A DNA stretch of 64,000 nucleotides from Cyathus striatus (GCA_025738555.1 JAOVFP010000003.1:248001-312000); one strand, 5' to 3'; counted from the stretch's first letter, positions 9,298 to 20,875 are shown. Notes: a model not told the origin generated them from the letters alone. A program made the numbers and translations.

Positions 9298-10707
9298 TTA
9301 TTGAAAACCCATCTTGTTGATACTTTCGAAGTATTCAACTTGTTCGGCTCCTGGGAGTTCTGTGACTCGGAGTCTCATTTCTTCGGCAAGATCTTTTCCT
9401 GTCATTTTCTTAATGAAAGGGTTGTTGTTCTTGGTGTTAGTGCGGGGAGTCGTTTCTCCCTTGTTTCGTTGTGGACATTGCCGGGCCATGTGTCCCCTGA
9501 CTCTGCAGTTGAAACATTTCCCAGCCTGCAAGTATTCTCCTCGTGTTTTTGCATCTAACCGGTTTATCTCCATGTGATCTACATCCATGGCGTTTGGGTC
9601 CCGGGTTGTTGTCTTTGGTCGAGGTGCAAAGTATCCTCTTCGTCCTGTTTTGTTGTATTGCTGTATCTGTCTGTAGTTTCGATTGAATTTTCTGGCATCT
9701 TCTTGCCATTTTGCGATCGTATCGGGGATGTCTTTTTGAGTGTGAATACTCTGAAGTAAAGGCCGGTTAAGGCCTGCTTTGAAAAGGTCCATCTTTGTAA
9801 AGTCGTCGAGTCCTTCTACATGGCTAACGAGGATTTCAAATTCTGTTATATATTCATCGGCTGTTCCCTTTCCTTGGGTTAAATTCTGAAGTTTATGGAA
9901 GGCTTCGTCTTTTTCATCAATGGGGTCGAAGTTCTTTTTAAAGTCTTCTTTGAAAGCTGCCCAAGTTCCTGGGGTGGGCATGTCAGTTTTGAACATTTCG
10001 TTTTGTTTCTTTTCCTTCCAGTTTCCAGCGATTCCTCCTCCTATGTATGACATAGCATACATTATTTTCTTTGCATCTGTGTCGTAAATCTTGTCGTTAA
10101 TGAGGAAGTAAGATTCGACATCTCGGAGCCATTTCTTGGATTTCTTCTTGTCTCCTTAGAAGATAGATGGAGGGTTTAACCTCAATTCTTTGTCGTTGAC
10201 TTTGGGTGTCTCTTGGCTAGACATGCTGACGTCTGATTCGTGTTCTGATGTTTCTGAGGATGCTGTAGAAAAGGGAAGTGGGGGATATCCTTCGTCTGCC
10301 GTGGTATATTCGTCGTTGTCAGGTGGCTGGTTTTTTTTTAAATGTTCGACTAGTTCTTGGGCTAGTAAGGTTTCTGGGATCTGTTGGGTAGGGTTCCGTT
10401 GCGTCGGGGTTGGTTCTTGTGAAAAGAACTGTCTGGGTGTGGGAATCTGTGGTCTGGATAGTGTGGGTTTTGAAGTTGTATCTGCTACTCATTTCCCAAT
10501 GGGTTTGCTCGAGCTAGTGATAGATGCAAACGGGTTAAAGCTTCCTCCCTCTTGTTGCGAGGTCCGTATAAGTCCTTCTTTTTGGGACTTCGGTTTCTCT
10601 TCGCCTTCTGAGTCTGAACTCTCTGGAGCTTTAAATCTCCAGGGGGTTGTCGTTGTTTCGGTTCGATGTGTCGGGGTGCTGCACTGAGTAGTGCAAGCAG
10701 TTGGCAA
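9298..10707 (-). pseudogene. gypsy gag with CCHC zinc knuckle
   Basis: The capsid-type body reads MYAMSYIGGGIAGNW, then WAAFKEDFKKNF, LTQGKGTADEYITEFEILV and DLFKAGLNRPLLQ. A CX2CX4HX4C knuckle follows (CFNCRVRGHMARQC, 9480-9525). The N-terminal part (10489-10707) is Ser/Pro/Glu-rich and disordered. Two in-frame stops interrupt it: TGA at 10489-10491 and TAA near 10157. No ATG occurs between the LTR and the N-terminal segment in this frame, so the initiation codon is unclear. The leader between LTR and coding sequence is very short. Confidence 0.85.
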
Positions 10708-10717
10708 GCTTCAGCTT
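10705..10717 (-). promoter_or_regulatory. self-complementary primer-binding site of gypsy element
   Basis: One base beyond the 5' LTR, in coding direction, is AAGCTGAAGCTTG. It is the exact complement of CAAGCTTCAGCTT inside the same LTR (10896-10908, minus strand). I see no TGG start typical of tRNA-primed sites. Self-primed elements of the Tf1/sushi group use the folded-back 5' end of their own RNA, and this arrangement fits that. Inference from sequence only. Confidence 0.7.
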
Positions 10718-10718
10718 T

Positions 10719-11200
10719 TGTTACGATAAAGTTCTTGGTTGGGACGTTTATCGTACAAGTCCGATGTCACGTGATTTACGAGTTCAAAGAACAAGTTAAT
10801 CAGTATCGAGTTCGAATCTCTATTCACGAGCTCTTAAGTTGTTTAGACTTAAGTACGAGCGAAGTGAATGAATCAAAGTAAAGCTAGTTCGATTTAAGCT
10901 GAAGCTTGAGCTCTACAGCCCAAGTTACTATCATTTAAATACAAACAAGTTCGTACTAATAATAAGTAAGAATGTAACTAAATAAGTCAAGATGCTGCGC
11001 ATTGACTGTGCATTACTGCGGCGCAGTAAGAAGAAAGAAAGATAAACCAAGTAAGGTAAAGTGACTTGGGATGAGTCAGAAGTAGATGACAACCGTGTAA
11101 GTAAGAAGTCTTGTGTTTGGTATCAAGGGTGATACCAAACAAGTCAATGAAATGTAAAGAAATCAAGCGTAAATAGAAGAAAGTAAAGAAAATCGTAACA
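10719..11200 (-). repeat. 5' LTR of gypsy element
   Basis: 482 bp with TG..CA ends, immediately followed by the TTCAT target duplication. It keeps CG at the two sites where the other LTR has CA. Confidence 0.95.
10896..10941 (-). promoter_or_regulatory. predicted LTR promoter and RNA start
   Basis: A TATTTAAATGA box (10931-10941, minus strand) lies about 25-32 nt upstream of position 10908, where the 13-nt sequence complementary to the primer site begins. If priming uses the RNA 5' end, transcription should start at or very near 10908, giving U3 of about 292 nt and R-U5 of about 190 nt. Confidence 0.5.
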
Positions 11201-11205
11201 TTCAT

Positions 11206-12195
11206 ATAAGCACTCTATAATTCTGTCTTGACTCTTTCAGCTTAGTTCTGCCACCTTCAGTCTCTAGTCCCAAGCTTCAAAGTCCATTATCCATTCACCA
11301 GCTTTGTTCTGGAGTCTTGGCATCATTACCTCACCCCCAGCTTCGTTCTCTAGCACCAGCCTTCCTTCTAGAGCTCCTAGCCTTGTTTTATGGTCCCAGC
11401 TTCATTCTCCAGCTCCAGCCTTCACTCTCTGATTCTCAGCATTGTGTTTTAGCCCCCAGACTCATACTCCAGTCCCCAGCTTTGTTTAGGAGTTCTCAGT
11501 GTCGTTCCCCATCCCCAGCCTTCGTTCTCTAGTCCTCAGCATCGTTCATTAGTTCCCAGCTTCGTACTCCAGTCCCTAACTTCATTTAATAGCTATCAGC
11601 GTTGTTCCCCAGCCCTAGCCTTCACTCTCCAGCACTAAGCATCGTTATTTAGCCCCCAACTTCGTTCTCCAGTCCCAAGCTTCATTCAGGACTTCTCAGC
11701 ATCATTCCCAAACCCCAGCTATAGTTCTCTAGTCCCCAGATCATTATGTAGCCCCCGATGTCGTATTCTAGCCCCTAGATTTGTTCCCCAGTCCTCAGCT
11801 TCGTTTCGCAGTCCCAAATTCATTCTCCAGCTCGCAACTTCGTTCCTCAGCCTCCAGCTACGTTCTCTAGTCCCCAGTTTGTTTCCCAGCCCTCATCTTC
11901 GTTCTACAGCCCCCGATTTATTCTCCAGCTCAAAGCTTCATTCCACAGTCTCAAGCTTCATTCTTTATCCCCTAGATTTGTTCTTTAGTCCTGTATTTGC
12001 TATACAGCCCCTAGATTCGTTCCCCAGTCTCCAGATTCATTCTACAGCTTTCAACTTTGTTATCCAACATCCAGCTTCTTTCTGTCGCCCTCAGCTTCGT
12101 TTTATAGTCCCCAGTTTCGTTCTACAGGCCCAAGATTCATTCTACAATCCCAGCCTTCATTCTAGAGCTCTCAGCTTCGTTGTCCCCTCCATTGC
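11206..12195. repeat. about 1-kb minisatellite, CCCAGCTTCGTTCTCCAGTC family
   Basis: About 40 imperfect units of 20-24 bp following the pattern CCCAGCTTCGTTCTCCAGTC, running from about 11225 to 12190. Frames open across it translate to repetitive Ser/Leu/Pro-rich strings and are not genes. It lies inside the long inverted repeat, beside the gypsy target site. Confidence 0.9.
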
Positions 12196-12320
12196 AATTA
12201 CCTCTTCTCAGTTCTTAAGCTAACTAATTTGTTTTATGCTTCAATAGTTATTGAATTCTGATTGTAGCTGTATAATACTCAACAGACAATTCGTTGAATA
12301 TAAGTTACTTGAAAATAATT

Positions 12321-12643
12321 TCTCAATTGTATCAATTGAACCTAATTGAACATAAAAAATAAGTAGTAATGACATATGCTATAGTACTCTATTTTAAAAC
12401 TAAGTTTTACTTTTACATCTGAATACAGTAGGACTTGAAGTCTGGACTGAGCAGTTAACCGAAATTCTGGTCGAACAAGATGCACCTAAGCGAATGTCTA
12501 AGCGACTGCCGTCTTGCCGAATGTCGGAGTACAACTACTTTGATCTGGTTGAGCGTGGTTGTCCGGCTTTCCATAGCGTACCGCCAGCTCACATGATTCG
12601 AAGTTCCCACTACCTTTTAAGGTAGTAGGGTTATGGGGTGCAC
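12321..12643. repeat. right arm of long inverted repeat
   Basis: Reverse complement of the left arm blocks at 1463-1505 and 1945-2221, here contiguous. It holds the palindrome ACTACCTTTTAAGGTAGT near its outer edge. Confidence 0.65.
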
Positions 12644-14113
12644 CAGATTCTTGCGGTTATGCGGGGAATTTTATGCTGTGCAGTTGAGTTTGAATTTTTC
12701 GGTATTTCCCGCTTTTCAAAGTTGTCCTTCGAAATTCCTAATGTATACTCCGGTATTTTTAGCACGGGTGCTACGGGTTGCGGGTAACCCGTGGGTTATC
12801 CAACTTCGAGATCTATTATGAACCATGTATATACAACTTCCAGCATTTATAATTGAGTAAATAAGTTGATATCACATTATAATAAAGTTATATAAGTTGA
12901 AACTAATCTAGAATTGATTTAATGAAGCCAGATGACTAGTAGATGAGTTATAATAAAGCTATATACATTATAACGACATTACATGAGTTTCAACGAAGCC
13001 CAGGCGATACTGTACATTTGATGTATCAGACACCTGTAATTACAGTTCAGAGTTGATTTATGGATACTGTAATTTACAGGTCGTACCTAGATAGGAAGGA
13101 GTTGGTGATGCACGAGGCATCTTTCGTAATAGTACATTAGTCACGCAACGCGCCGTGGTGTGTCGGTAATGTCGGTTTACTTCCGTACCCCCGCTATTTT
13201 GCGCCTCTCGCCAGGTCCGCCGTATCTACTTTATTTTTTTAGCTATCGTCTCGTAACGTATACATAACAATGATATAAATCTGCCGTATATCTGGGAGAG
13301 AAATCGAATTTAAAATGTCCGTTTTAGGGTAGCAACATATGTTCCTTTCACTATTCGTTGTTTATTCTTCCCACCTTACCACATCTGTAGCTCCTCTATT
13401 TTAACTATATAACTCACTTAGTCTGGAATAATTATAACTATTTTATAACTATTATCGATGGTGGTGTGCTTCACTTATCATTCCACAGGAAATATATGTG
13501 TGGATATTCTTTTCTTCACCGCTTCTCTCAGATATTCCTCCTCTGTTGCAACTGCATATTGATCTTGTTGATCTCATAACCTCGCTTATCAACAACACGA
13601 AAGTATATTGTTAAGAATACGTGAAAAGTAGTAACCAGGTTTCAGGATACTGACCTATATAGATATCTCCTTCCTCATCTTTGTCAAACTTTCCACTTCT
13701 GCAAGTACTTCATTTTAATATATTTATTCTAATTCCCAGCGGAATATACTTCAATAATAATTTTGTGCATGTTATAAAAGTTTCGTATTAATTAGCCCAC
13801 AGAGGACTGGACAGTGTATTTATCTTCCTTCCCCTCTTCCTTCGAAATTGCGTCCTCTAGTACTCCTCCATTTTGATTGGTTATATTTTATAATTTTACT
13901 TACACATAACAGATGACCTAACTGGTACGTTGTGCACAAAGTATCATATCCGTAAATTATTTTGCTACTGAGATATGTGCGAAATCGAAGAAGCCAGTAG
14001 GTTACATGGTACTAGTTGTAGCAATTGTACTTTTTGGTCTATCAGTATGGATAGCTGTTCAGAATTGGCTTAGATTACTCGTATTTGGAATTAATTTACA
14101 GAATAAGAAAATA
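12644..14113. other. intergenic spacer
   Basis: No gene recognised. The sequence is AT-rich with a GC-richer patch near 13120-13230. It includes the motif GGGTAACCCGTGGGTT near 12783. I see no conserved protein or RNA. Confidence 0.45.
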
Positions 14114-14124
14114 CAAGCCTTACA

Positions 14125-14142
14125 CCCGTGCTTCGCTACGGG
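14125..14142 (-). repeat. Helitron 3'-terminal hairpin
   Basis: CCCGTAGCGAAGCACGGG folds with arms CCCGT/ACGGG plus an inner GC/GC pair. Subterminal hairpins a few bases before the 3' end are diagnostic of Helitrons. Confidence 0.75.
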
Positions 14143-14200
14143 GGCCCTACGGGCCGGGGCCTGTCGGCCCCCCCCTCCACTCCACACGGGCGACGGCTTG

Positions 14201-14221
14201 CTGGGGGGCTGCGCCCCCCAG
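14201..14221. repeat. GC-rich 9-bp perfect hairpin inside Helitron 3' region
   Basis: CTGGGGGGC TGC GCCCCCCAG, within a GC-rich block (14124-14232) that contrasts with the AT-rich surroundings. It may act as transcription stop or fold with the terminal hairpin. Confidence 0.7.
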
Positions 14222-14301
14222 ACCCCCCGCTTCTTCATCCCAGTTTATTCTACTTCAAATTATGCGCTGTTATTAAATATATGTATACATTATAAATATA
14301 T

Positions 14302-17300
14302 TTAGGTTCGTAATAATACTTCTGGATACACTATATTTGAAGTAACTGCTCTATCACTATTTTCATTCCAAATTACTTTGATATTTCTTACTGATGTTAC
14401 CCTAGAAACTGCAACATAAAATTGCCCATGAGTAAAAACTGAAGTTCTAAAATCCAGTCCAACATATTTGACAGATTGTCCCTGAGATTTGTTGATTGTC
14501 ATTGCAAAGCATAATCGAAGTGGAAACTGATGTCGTGTAAACTTGAATGGCACCTGTGATTCAGTTGGAGACAACTTCATACGTGGAACAAACACAGTTG
14601 TCCCCTTTTTATCCCCAGTCAATAACCTTATTTCTATTACTCTTGATGTCATGTGTGTGATAATTCCTCTACTTCCATTGCAAACTCCTTGAGAAGGATT
14701 AAGATTCCGAAGTGTCATTACAGGACATCCCAATTTCAGCTCTAAATGTGCCAGTGGTAGTCCAGAGCAATTGATTGCATTTAAATATTCAACTGGATAA
14801 AGAAGTTCACCTCCATGAGCTTCTGGATTATTATCATCAATTTTATCAGCACAGTAAAAGGTTTGAGTTTCCCCAGGAAATTGCTCCAGTAATTTTTTGT
14901 TAAGGGCATCAACATCTTCATTACGACTTGAGAGAATAGTGCGATCTGAGAAGTATTCATCTGGCTTTGGCTCTTGACTATCAATATTTGGATAGATAAA
15001 ATTGATCAATGAATTCACTGTATTATCTGGACATTTGAAGCTGTTTGGAAGAGTAATCTCATCAACTTGACCATTTCGACCATGACCAACATCCAGCTGC
15101 CATTGAGCAAAGATTTGCTCCTCTTCATTGGCAACATCAAGTCGCATATTTTGGTGTAAATGAAGAACTTCAATGTGGTCCCATAGTCGTGACCATCTAA
15201 GACATGCACCAACAATTTGAGGTCTGGAACCTTTATCAATAACTGGAAGAATTTGCTGAAAGTCTCCTCCAAAAACTACAGTCAATCCTCCAAAAGGGTT
15301 GTTATTCTTTCTCAAATCTTTGAAAGTTCGATCAACTGCCTCATGAATATGGCGGTGCATCATGGGAGCTTCATCCCAAATTACCATATCAGCTTCAATA
15401 ATAAGTTCTGCAAGCTCTGACTGTTGTGGAATTCTGCATGTAGAAGTATCATCAATTTCCAGAGGTATTTTGAATACTGAATGTGCTGTTCGTCCTCCCA
15501 CAATAAGCAATGCTGCAATTCCTGATGATGCCACTACAATTACTATTTTATCCCTTCCTCGGAGGAAATAGCATAGTGTGTTATACACATAGGTCTTTCC
15601 AGTACCTCCTGGTCCATGTAGAAAAAATATTTCTCCAGTTCGGTTGAGAACTGCCTCTACAATTCTGTCAAAGGCTGCACGTTGATCCATGTTCAGAGTT
15701 GGTATTCTTTGTTCTGCTAAATGTGTCTGTTCAGCACGATTGTACCGATAATCACCAATAAGACGATTTTCTTCCATGTGCTCCCAATTATCCTGTGGAA
15801 GTGGCATTTCTTCCCAGTCAGAAAGTGATTTCCCTGAGCATCTTAATATTTTTTCAATCTTATAGAGTCCATAGTCATGAATATTCTCATCAGTGAGATC
15901 TCTGTTTGGATAGCAATTTTGAATACTGTGTCTGAGGTCATCACAGATATTGTCACAGAACTCAGTCCATAGTTCAGATGGCTTAGATGGACTACAGTCA
16001 CGTAGAATAGCAGCAAATAAATCTCGCAGTTGACTGCCAGTTTTTATATGAGCTGCATCACGTAGACACTCTTGCCACTCATTATCATCTTCCAGAAGAC
16101 CTCTTGCTAAACATGCAGCTCGAAAATTTGGACAAAGAACACCATCTACAGTTCTTAAATCTTCAAAAGAAGTAGCTCCTTTCACTGTAGTCAACATTGT
16201 ACGCAAATAAAATCTCTCTCCAGCAGTAGGGTGAATATAGTATATGCGCCCAATAGCAAAACCTTTCTGGCGTGGTGTCCATTTACATTGAGTTTCATTC
16301 CACACAAACTTGTTTGGCATATCCTGATATAATAAAGTGCATGCCTCAGGATGGTCTACATTGGCTTGAAAGTATGCTGTGAGTGTAGTATCTCGTTCTG
16401 AAGCTTGTTGAACAACTTCCTGTAAATCTGCAGCTGTTTGATCAAAGGTAACAGTCTGTTGATTAGGAAGGTGTATTGCAAGTCGAATGACATTAGGAAC
16501 TTCATTGTGTAGTCGAAAAAAGTATAAACGCCAGACAGCCTCAGGAGCTGATACATAGCGAGCATCCAAGTATAATTTGGGCTCATCCTGAGCTGTACCA
16601 AATTTCATGGTGGTGCGATCATGTCCCTTGTAAATGTACTTGTAGATATATTTGATTGCTTTAATAGAAGAAATGCATTCAATATTGATATGACAATAAT
16701 AAAACCATAGTAGAAATAAGTTGTGAGAAACCACCCAATGGTTATCAACTTCTGTGCCATTTGGAAGCTTGTATTTTCTTCCTGGCCTTCTTCTAAGCTT
16801 TGCAAAAGAATCCTCATTAATAACAGTTTGTTCTCGTAATGGTTTTGGAAATCCTTTTGAACACCGTCCATCTTTCATGCATCTGGCATTTGGATTATTG
16901 GGACCACATGGTTCATGGATCATAAATTTCATAACCAAATCATGAAGTTCTGGATGTGTGTCTGGATCAGGAATTTCAGCATTGAGCATACTATCAACAT
17001 CCTCAGCAGTTCGTAACTTTGCATCAGGAGCCAGAAAGACAATCATATGCATGTGTGGCAATCCACGCTTTTGAAATTCAATAGTATAGACATATGCAAC
17101 TGCACGACCCAGAATTCCTTCTTTATATATGTGGCGGATGAGATCAGCTTGCATTTGACGGAATATACGGACTACAATATCAGGACGGTCATTGGGTGTT
17201 AGTCCTAAGCCTGCTGCTTCCAAAGCATCTTTAACATCTGGATGACTTGGATTCATAGTAACAGTGATAAAGAGATCAGCTCCATGATAATAACGATTGA

Positions 17301-19307
17301 TAGCCAATGCATCTTGACAGTTCTGTATCATATACCTTGCACCACCTGTAAAGGAAGAGGGAAGAATAATTCTCTGGCCAATGTCACCACCCTGAACATT
17401 TTCATTAGCTGTAACAGCATTGACTAAGGTCTGGTATGATTCTGCACGGATTGTCCTTTGATTAAATGTGATCCAATTTAAGCAACATTGCTCACAGCAT
17501 GCCCATACATCAACAATAAATTCATGAAATAATTTTCTTGAGAAGAATAAATGAAGTTGTTCCCCTACTCTTGGGTGTAAATAATAGCGAAAATATTCAG
17601 CTTGAGAAACATGTTTCCGTTTTTGAGGACGAATATTATTTTCCTGCTCAGGGTTTAGAGCATCCATAAACTCTACATCATCCACCTTCTGATTGTTTGC
17701 ATATTTAATTTCTGGATGCCAAAGCAGTTGTCCAGTTGTCAGCAATAGTGGGTAATGCAGTGTCCAGTAAAGTGGATTAACTTCACTAATTTGCATTAGT
17801 GTTCCTCCACGTAGATGCAAAATAATGCTTCTTGAGTTTTCCAGTTGATCACCATCTCCAGGTAGTATAGCAGCAATCTCATTAACAGTTGGATTATTAT
17901 ATCGACATTGATCAGTTTGAGGATTAGCTATAAGAGTAATCAAACAGTTTTCATTAGGTCCCATATGTTGAGTACGATCTCTGGCTTGCTGGTATAATTG
18001 AACGCCAGGATGATCACACATTAACATGTGCTGTAATGCCAGCATAACATGATGAAGACATTCTCCATTTGCAGAATGAGCATCTATTCGCATTTGTGCA
18101 GTTTCCTGTTCAGTTTCTAATCCATCATGAATATATAGCTGGGCATATCTTCTATTCTGACCCTGTTCAGGGTAGAGAGATCCAGAAAAATGATAAACTC
18201 TTCCCTGAATTCTGAAGGTATATGGACCACCACGACCCATTACACTTCGATCAATATCACCTGCTGCCATTGATGTCATAGCTAAAGCACTATTATATTG
18301 TCTGATCAGTTTACGGAAGTTTCTTGAGTTGGTATTATTTCCATGCAAATAATTCTGTAGTTCAGGAGGGGCAGGCTCCCATCGTGGCAATTTAATTTTT
18401 CCTGAAAAGCAGCACATGCCAAACTTAGGGTGTAATTTTGATGATTTAGCTAATCGTTCCTTTTCCCAATGTAAAGCTCCACAATCAGGACAAATTATCT
18501 CCATTTTTCCAATGGTAAACTTTGGCCAATTAGGATTATAAGGCCTTCTGGCTAATGGTATCCGAATTCGCCTGGGAGGTATGGGAAGATCATACATAGG
18601 CAATAGAACTGGATCAGCAAGAATGGGGACTGCCCATTGAATATTCTATAAAGCGATAAATGTTAGAATTTTAAAATGTAAAGTATTAATGATATATGCA
18701 CCTGAACAATATCAGGTTGTGCAGCAGGTATTGGAGCTGCTGGATCAACACCTGGAGGATTCCAATGATGAAATTGTAATGGAGCCTGAAATATATATTA
18801 AATCTATTATTGATAAATATATGTATTAATTAAACTTATGGGGTTATCATTCACATTTGGATTTATAACAGGATTAACCCATTGTATGACACCTTCTCCT
18901 CTTCCTCTTCCTCTTCCTCTCCCTCTTCCCCTACCTCTGAGGGTAGGTTCAGGATTATTGTTGTTCTGACCTCTTCCTCTTCCTCTTCCTCTTCCTCTTC
19001 CTCACCCTTGACCTTGACCTCTTTCTTGGCCTCTACCAACAGGTCCAACAGGATCAGGAAGAATGTTATTTTGGCCTCTGCCTCTGCCTCTACCCCTACC
19101 TCTCCCTCTGCCAATAGGCTCAGGAATAGGGAGAAGTCTGGCATGCATTGCAGCAATATCTGCAGGAAGATTCCTGTATTGAGGAATGGCAGGTGAAACA
19201 GGAGGCTCAGGTATGCGCCTATTTTCAGGACTGTCCAATGTACGTGCATCACGCTCAGCTTGACGCACATGAGCACGTGCATGTTCAGGTGTTGCTGGAG
19301 GTGTGGA
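14302..19307 (-). CDS. Helitron Rep/helicase protein
   Basis: The main exon (14302-18645) encodes the Rep endonuclease and a Pif1-family helicase. In the 1433-codon part: Rep motif FITVTMNPSHPDV (near 445), HUH-type PHMHM (516-520), paired tyrosines in YIYKYIYKG (652-660), Walker A GPGGTGKT (997-1004), Walker B MVIWDEAP (1073-1080), then VVFGGDFQQILPV and a C-terminal AVSRV motif. Two short phase-0 introns (18646-18701 and 18786-18854) join upstream exons reading PLQFHHWNPPGVDPAAP and a Gly/Arg-rich N-terminus. A single TGA at 19002-19004 breaks the Gly/Arg repeat region; it may be a decayed Arg or Gly codon. The true start codon is unresolved. The enzymatic core is unbroken. Confidence 0.9.
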
Positions 19308-19349
19308 CCTTTTACATATGTTAGTAAGTTCAAATACACATACACAGTT

Positions 19350-20260
19350 TTACATACATAATTAATGTAGTGCTATGTAAACAGAAAAGAGTTCACTCTG
19401 ATCCAGCTGGGCTATCCCAATATTATCAAGAAATAGTGAAATCGGTGTGAACAGCAGTAGTTGATAGTGGAGCTACTTCCAATAGGAAGGGGTAGTAACA
19501 CACACTACACCAATCTCCCTACACACTGTGCACAGAGAGCGGTCCCAACTCTACTAAGTAGAGCTGTGTAGCAACTGGCAAACACCCGTAAAGGGAGGCC
19601 AGGGAAGTAGGACTTCACTGTACTTCACCTTGGTCTACTAATTCTCTTAATACTATAATGCCTAAGACGGCTGCAGCAGATATACACTTTCTTTATACAC
19701 AAACTGAATTTATTTTTACTGTTGGAAAAGTCCAGACAACAAAAACAAATATTCAAGAGAACCAAAAGGTTCAATCTCAATTTAGAGAAGATCCTGTAAA
19801 AGGGAGCTATGTAAAAACTTTGGAATTACCAAAATTTCCAGACAAAACAGGGTGAATGATAATAAGAACAGTTCCAGCTGTTTAAAAATAAAAATATAAG
19901 GATTTTTAACGAATTTATCGCACTAAATGACTTACTGTATGATGAGGGTGGGGTGTGTCGAAGTGGGAGTGAAGGAAGAGAAAGAACTGAGCTGAAATAC
20001 TGCCTGCATGTTTCAATGCGGCTAAAGCATGGCTTGTGAACGCTTATCACCGATTAACTCCGGGCGCTTTTTATGTTGACTAATCAAAGCCGCGTGTTCC
20101 CAGAGCGCGCTTTTCAAATGCTGACTAATCAAAGCCGCGCGTTCAATTGCAGGCCATTGGGATGATTACATAATCTACTTTCATCTACTTTATTATATAC
20201 TTATTTAGTTTAGTGTATTTCCCTTAAACAAATCTCCCACACGTTTTCTAATTATATATT
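19350..20260. other. intergenic, upstream of Helitron gene
   Basis: A plus-strand frame of 65 codons at 19658-19855 is open but matches nothing I know. The palindrome CTCTACTAAGTAGAG lies near 19551. Near 20073-20150 is a direct repeat of TGACTAATCAAAGCCGCGYGTTC, units about 50 bp apart. No gene is supported. Confidence 0.4.
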
Positions 20261-20261
20261 G

Positions 20262-20875
20262 ATAGCGGATGCGGATCGGTTCCGGATGCCAATCCGCGGA
20301 TACACCCAGTATTTGGATGCATCTAATTGCATCCAATAGCTGTTATGCACTCTTTCCATTTTCTGATAAATAAATACATTCACTTAAAATTGTACCACAT
20401 CTATATGTACTCTAATATGTATTTAATGGATTTACATACTTATTTTTTTGTTTGAAGAGAGATTTGTTAGTATATACTTAAATTAATGTGTTTTGCGAGA
20501 CTTCGTGAAGCTTTGATGAGGTCCGTGACTGCGTGACATGTCTAGTAGCATGTCACGCACCGTGACTAAGGCTATCGATCACATTTTGTGGCAACAACAA
20601 GTAAAAAACATATAATGACATCAACCCATTATATTTTTACCTTACACTTCGCATGTATAATGCTTATTGTATTACAAGCAATTTTGTGTTTTTATATTAC
20701 ATTAGAAATGCTCTGTAACGAAGGAATAATTGAAAGCAGCAGCAGTCACAGTGGTACCGAGCGGATGCATCCGAATTTTGTGGATGGCATCCGTCACCCA
20801 TCCGAACAATGGCCCCATCTGCGGATTGGATCGCGGATGGATCTCGGATCCATCCATGTCAGTCCCTAGGAGGGG
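20262..20875. repeat. two GGATGCGGAT-type repeat blocks
   Basis: Blocks at about 20262-20345 and 20756-20862 are rich in GGATGC, GCGGAT and GGATCC words. They look like the fragments of a palindromic repeat seen in many basidiomycetes. The 400 bp between them is AT-rich with no gene. Confidence 0.5.

Larger units (their letters stand above)
3540..11205 (-). mobile_element. Ty3/gypsy LTR retrotransposon with chromodomain (chromovirus), full length
   Basis: Complete element coded on the minus strand. LTRs of 482 bp (3545-4026 and 10719-11200) start TGTTAC and end GTAACA, and a 5-bp target duplication TTCAT lies at 3540-3544 and 11201-11205. Internal order in coding direction is self-complementary primer site, gag with zinc knuckle, protease, reverse transcriptase, RNase H, integrase with chromodomain, then an extra 3' reading frame, then a purine-rich tract. 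LTRs are almost identical, so insertion is recent, yet gag-pol is broken by stops that are nearly all TGA. It is structurally intact but unlikely to make functional Pol. Confidence 0.95.
14114..19345 (-). mobile_element. Helitron, near-complete, autonomous type
   Basis: Minus-strand rolling-circle transposon. The 3' end is well supported: a hairpin (14125-14142) lies 7 nt before a terminal CTTG (14114-14117, a variant of the usual CTRR) followed by T, as expected at the A/T insertion site. The Rep/helicase gene follows. The 5' TC end is not settled. It must lie beyond the first coding exon; one candidate preceded by A is TCAATATATAATTAG near 20255, but this is weak, so the right boundary given is a minimum. 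Confidence 0.85.

Noticed and set aside
11225..12190. CRISPR-like array
   Set aside because: Units are adjacent and imperfect with no unique spacers, and the genome is eukaryotic; it is a minisatellite.
18882..19345. Ser-rich plus frame and Glu/Val-rich minus frame
   Set aside because: Alternative frames of the Gly/Arg repeat in the Helitron first exon.
19658..19855. 65-codon plus frame
   Set aside because: Looks somewhat protein-like but has no recognised family, intron or neighbour supporting it.
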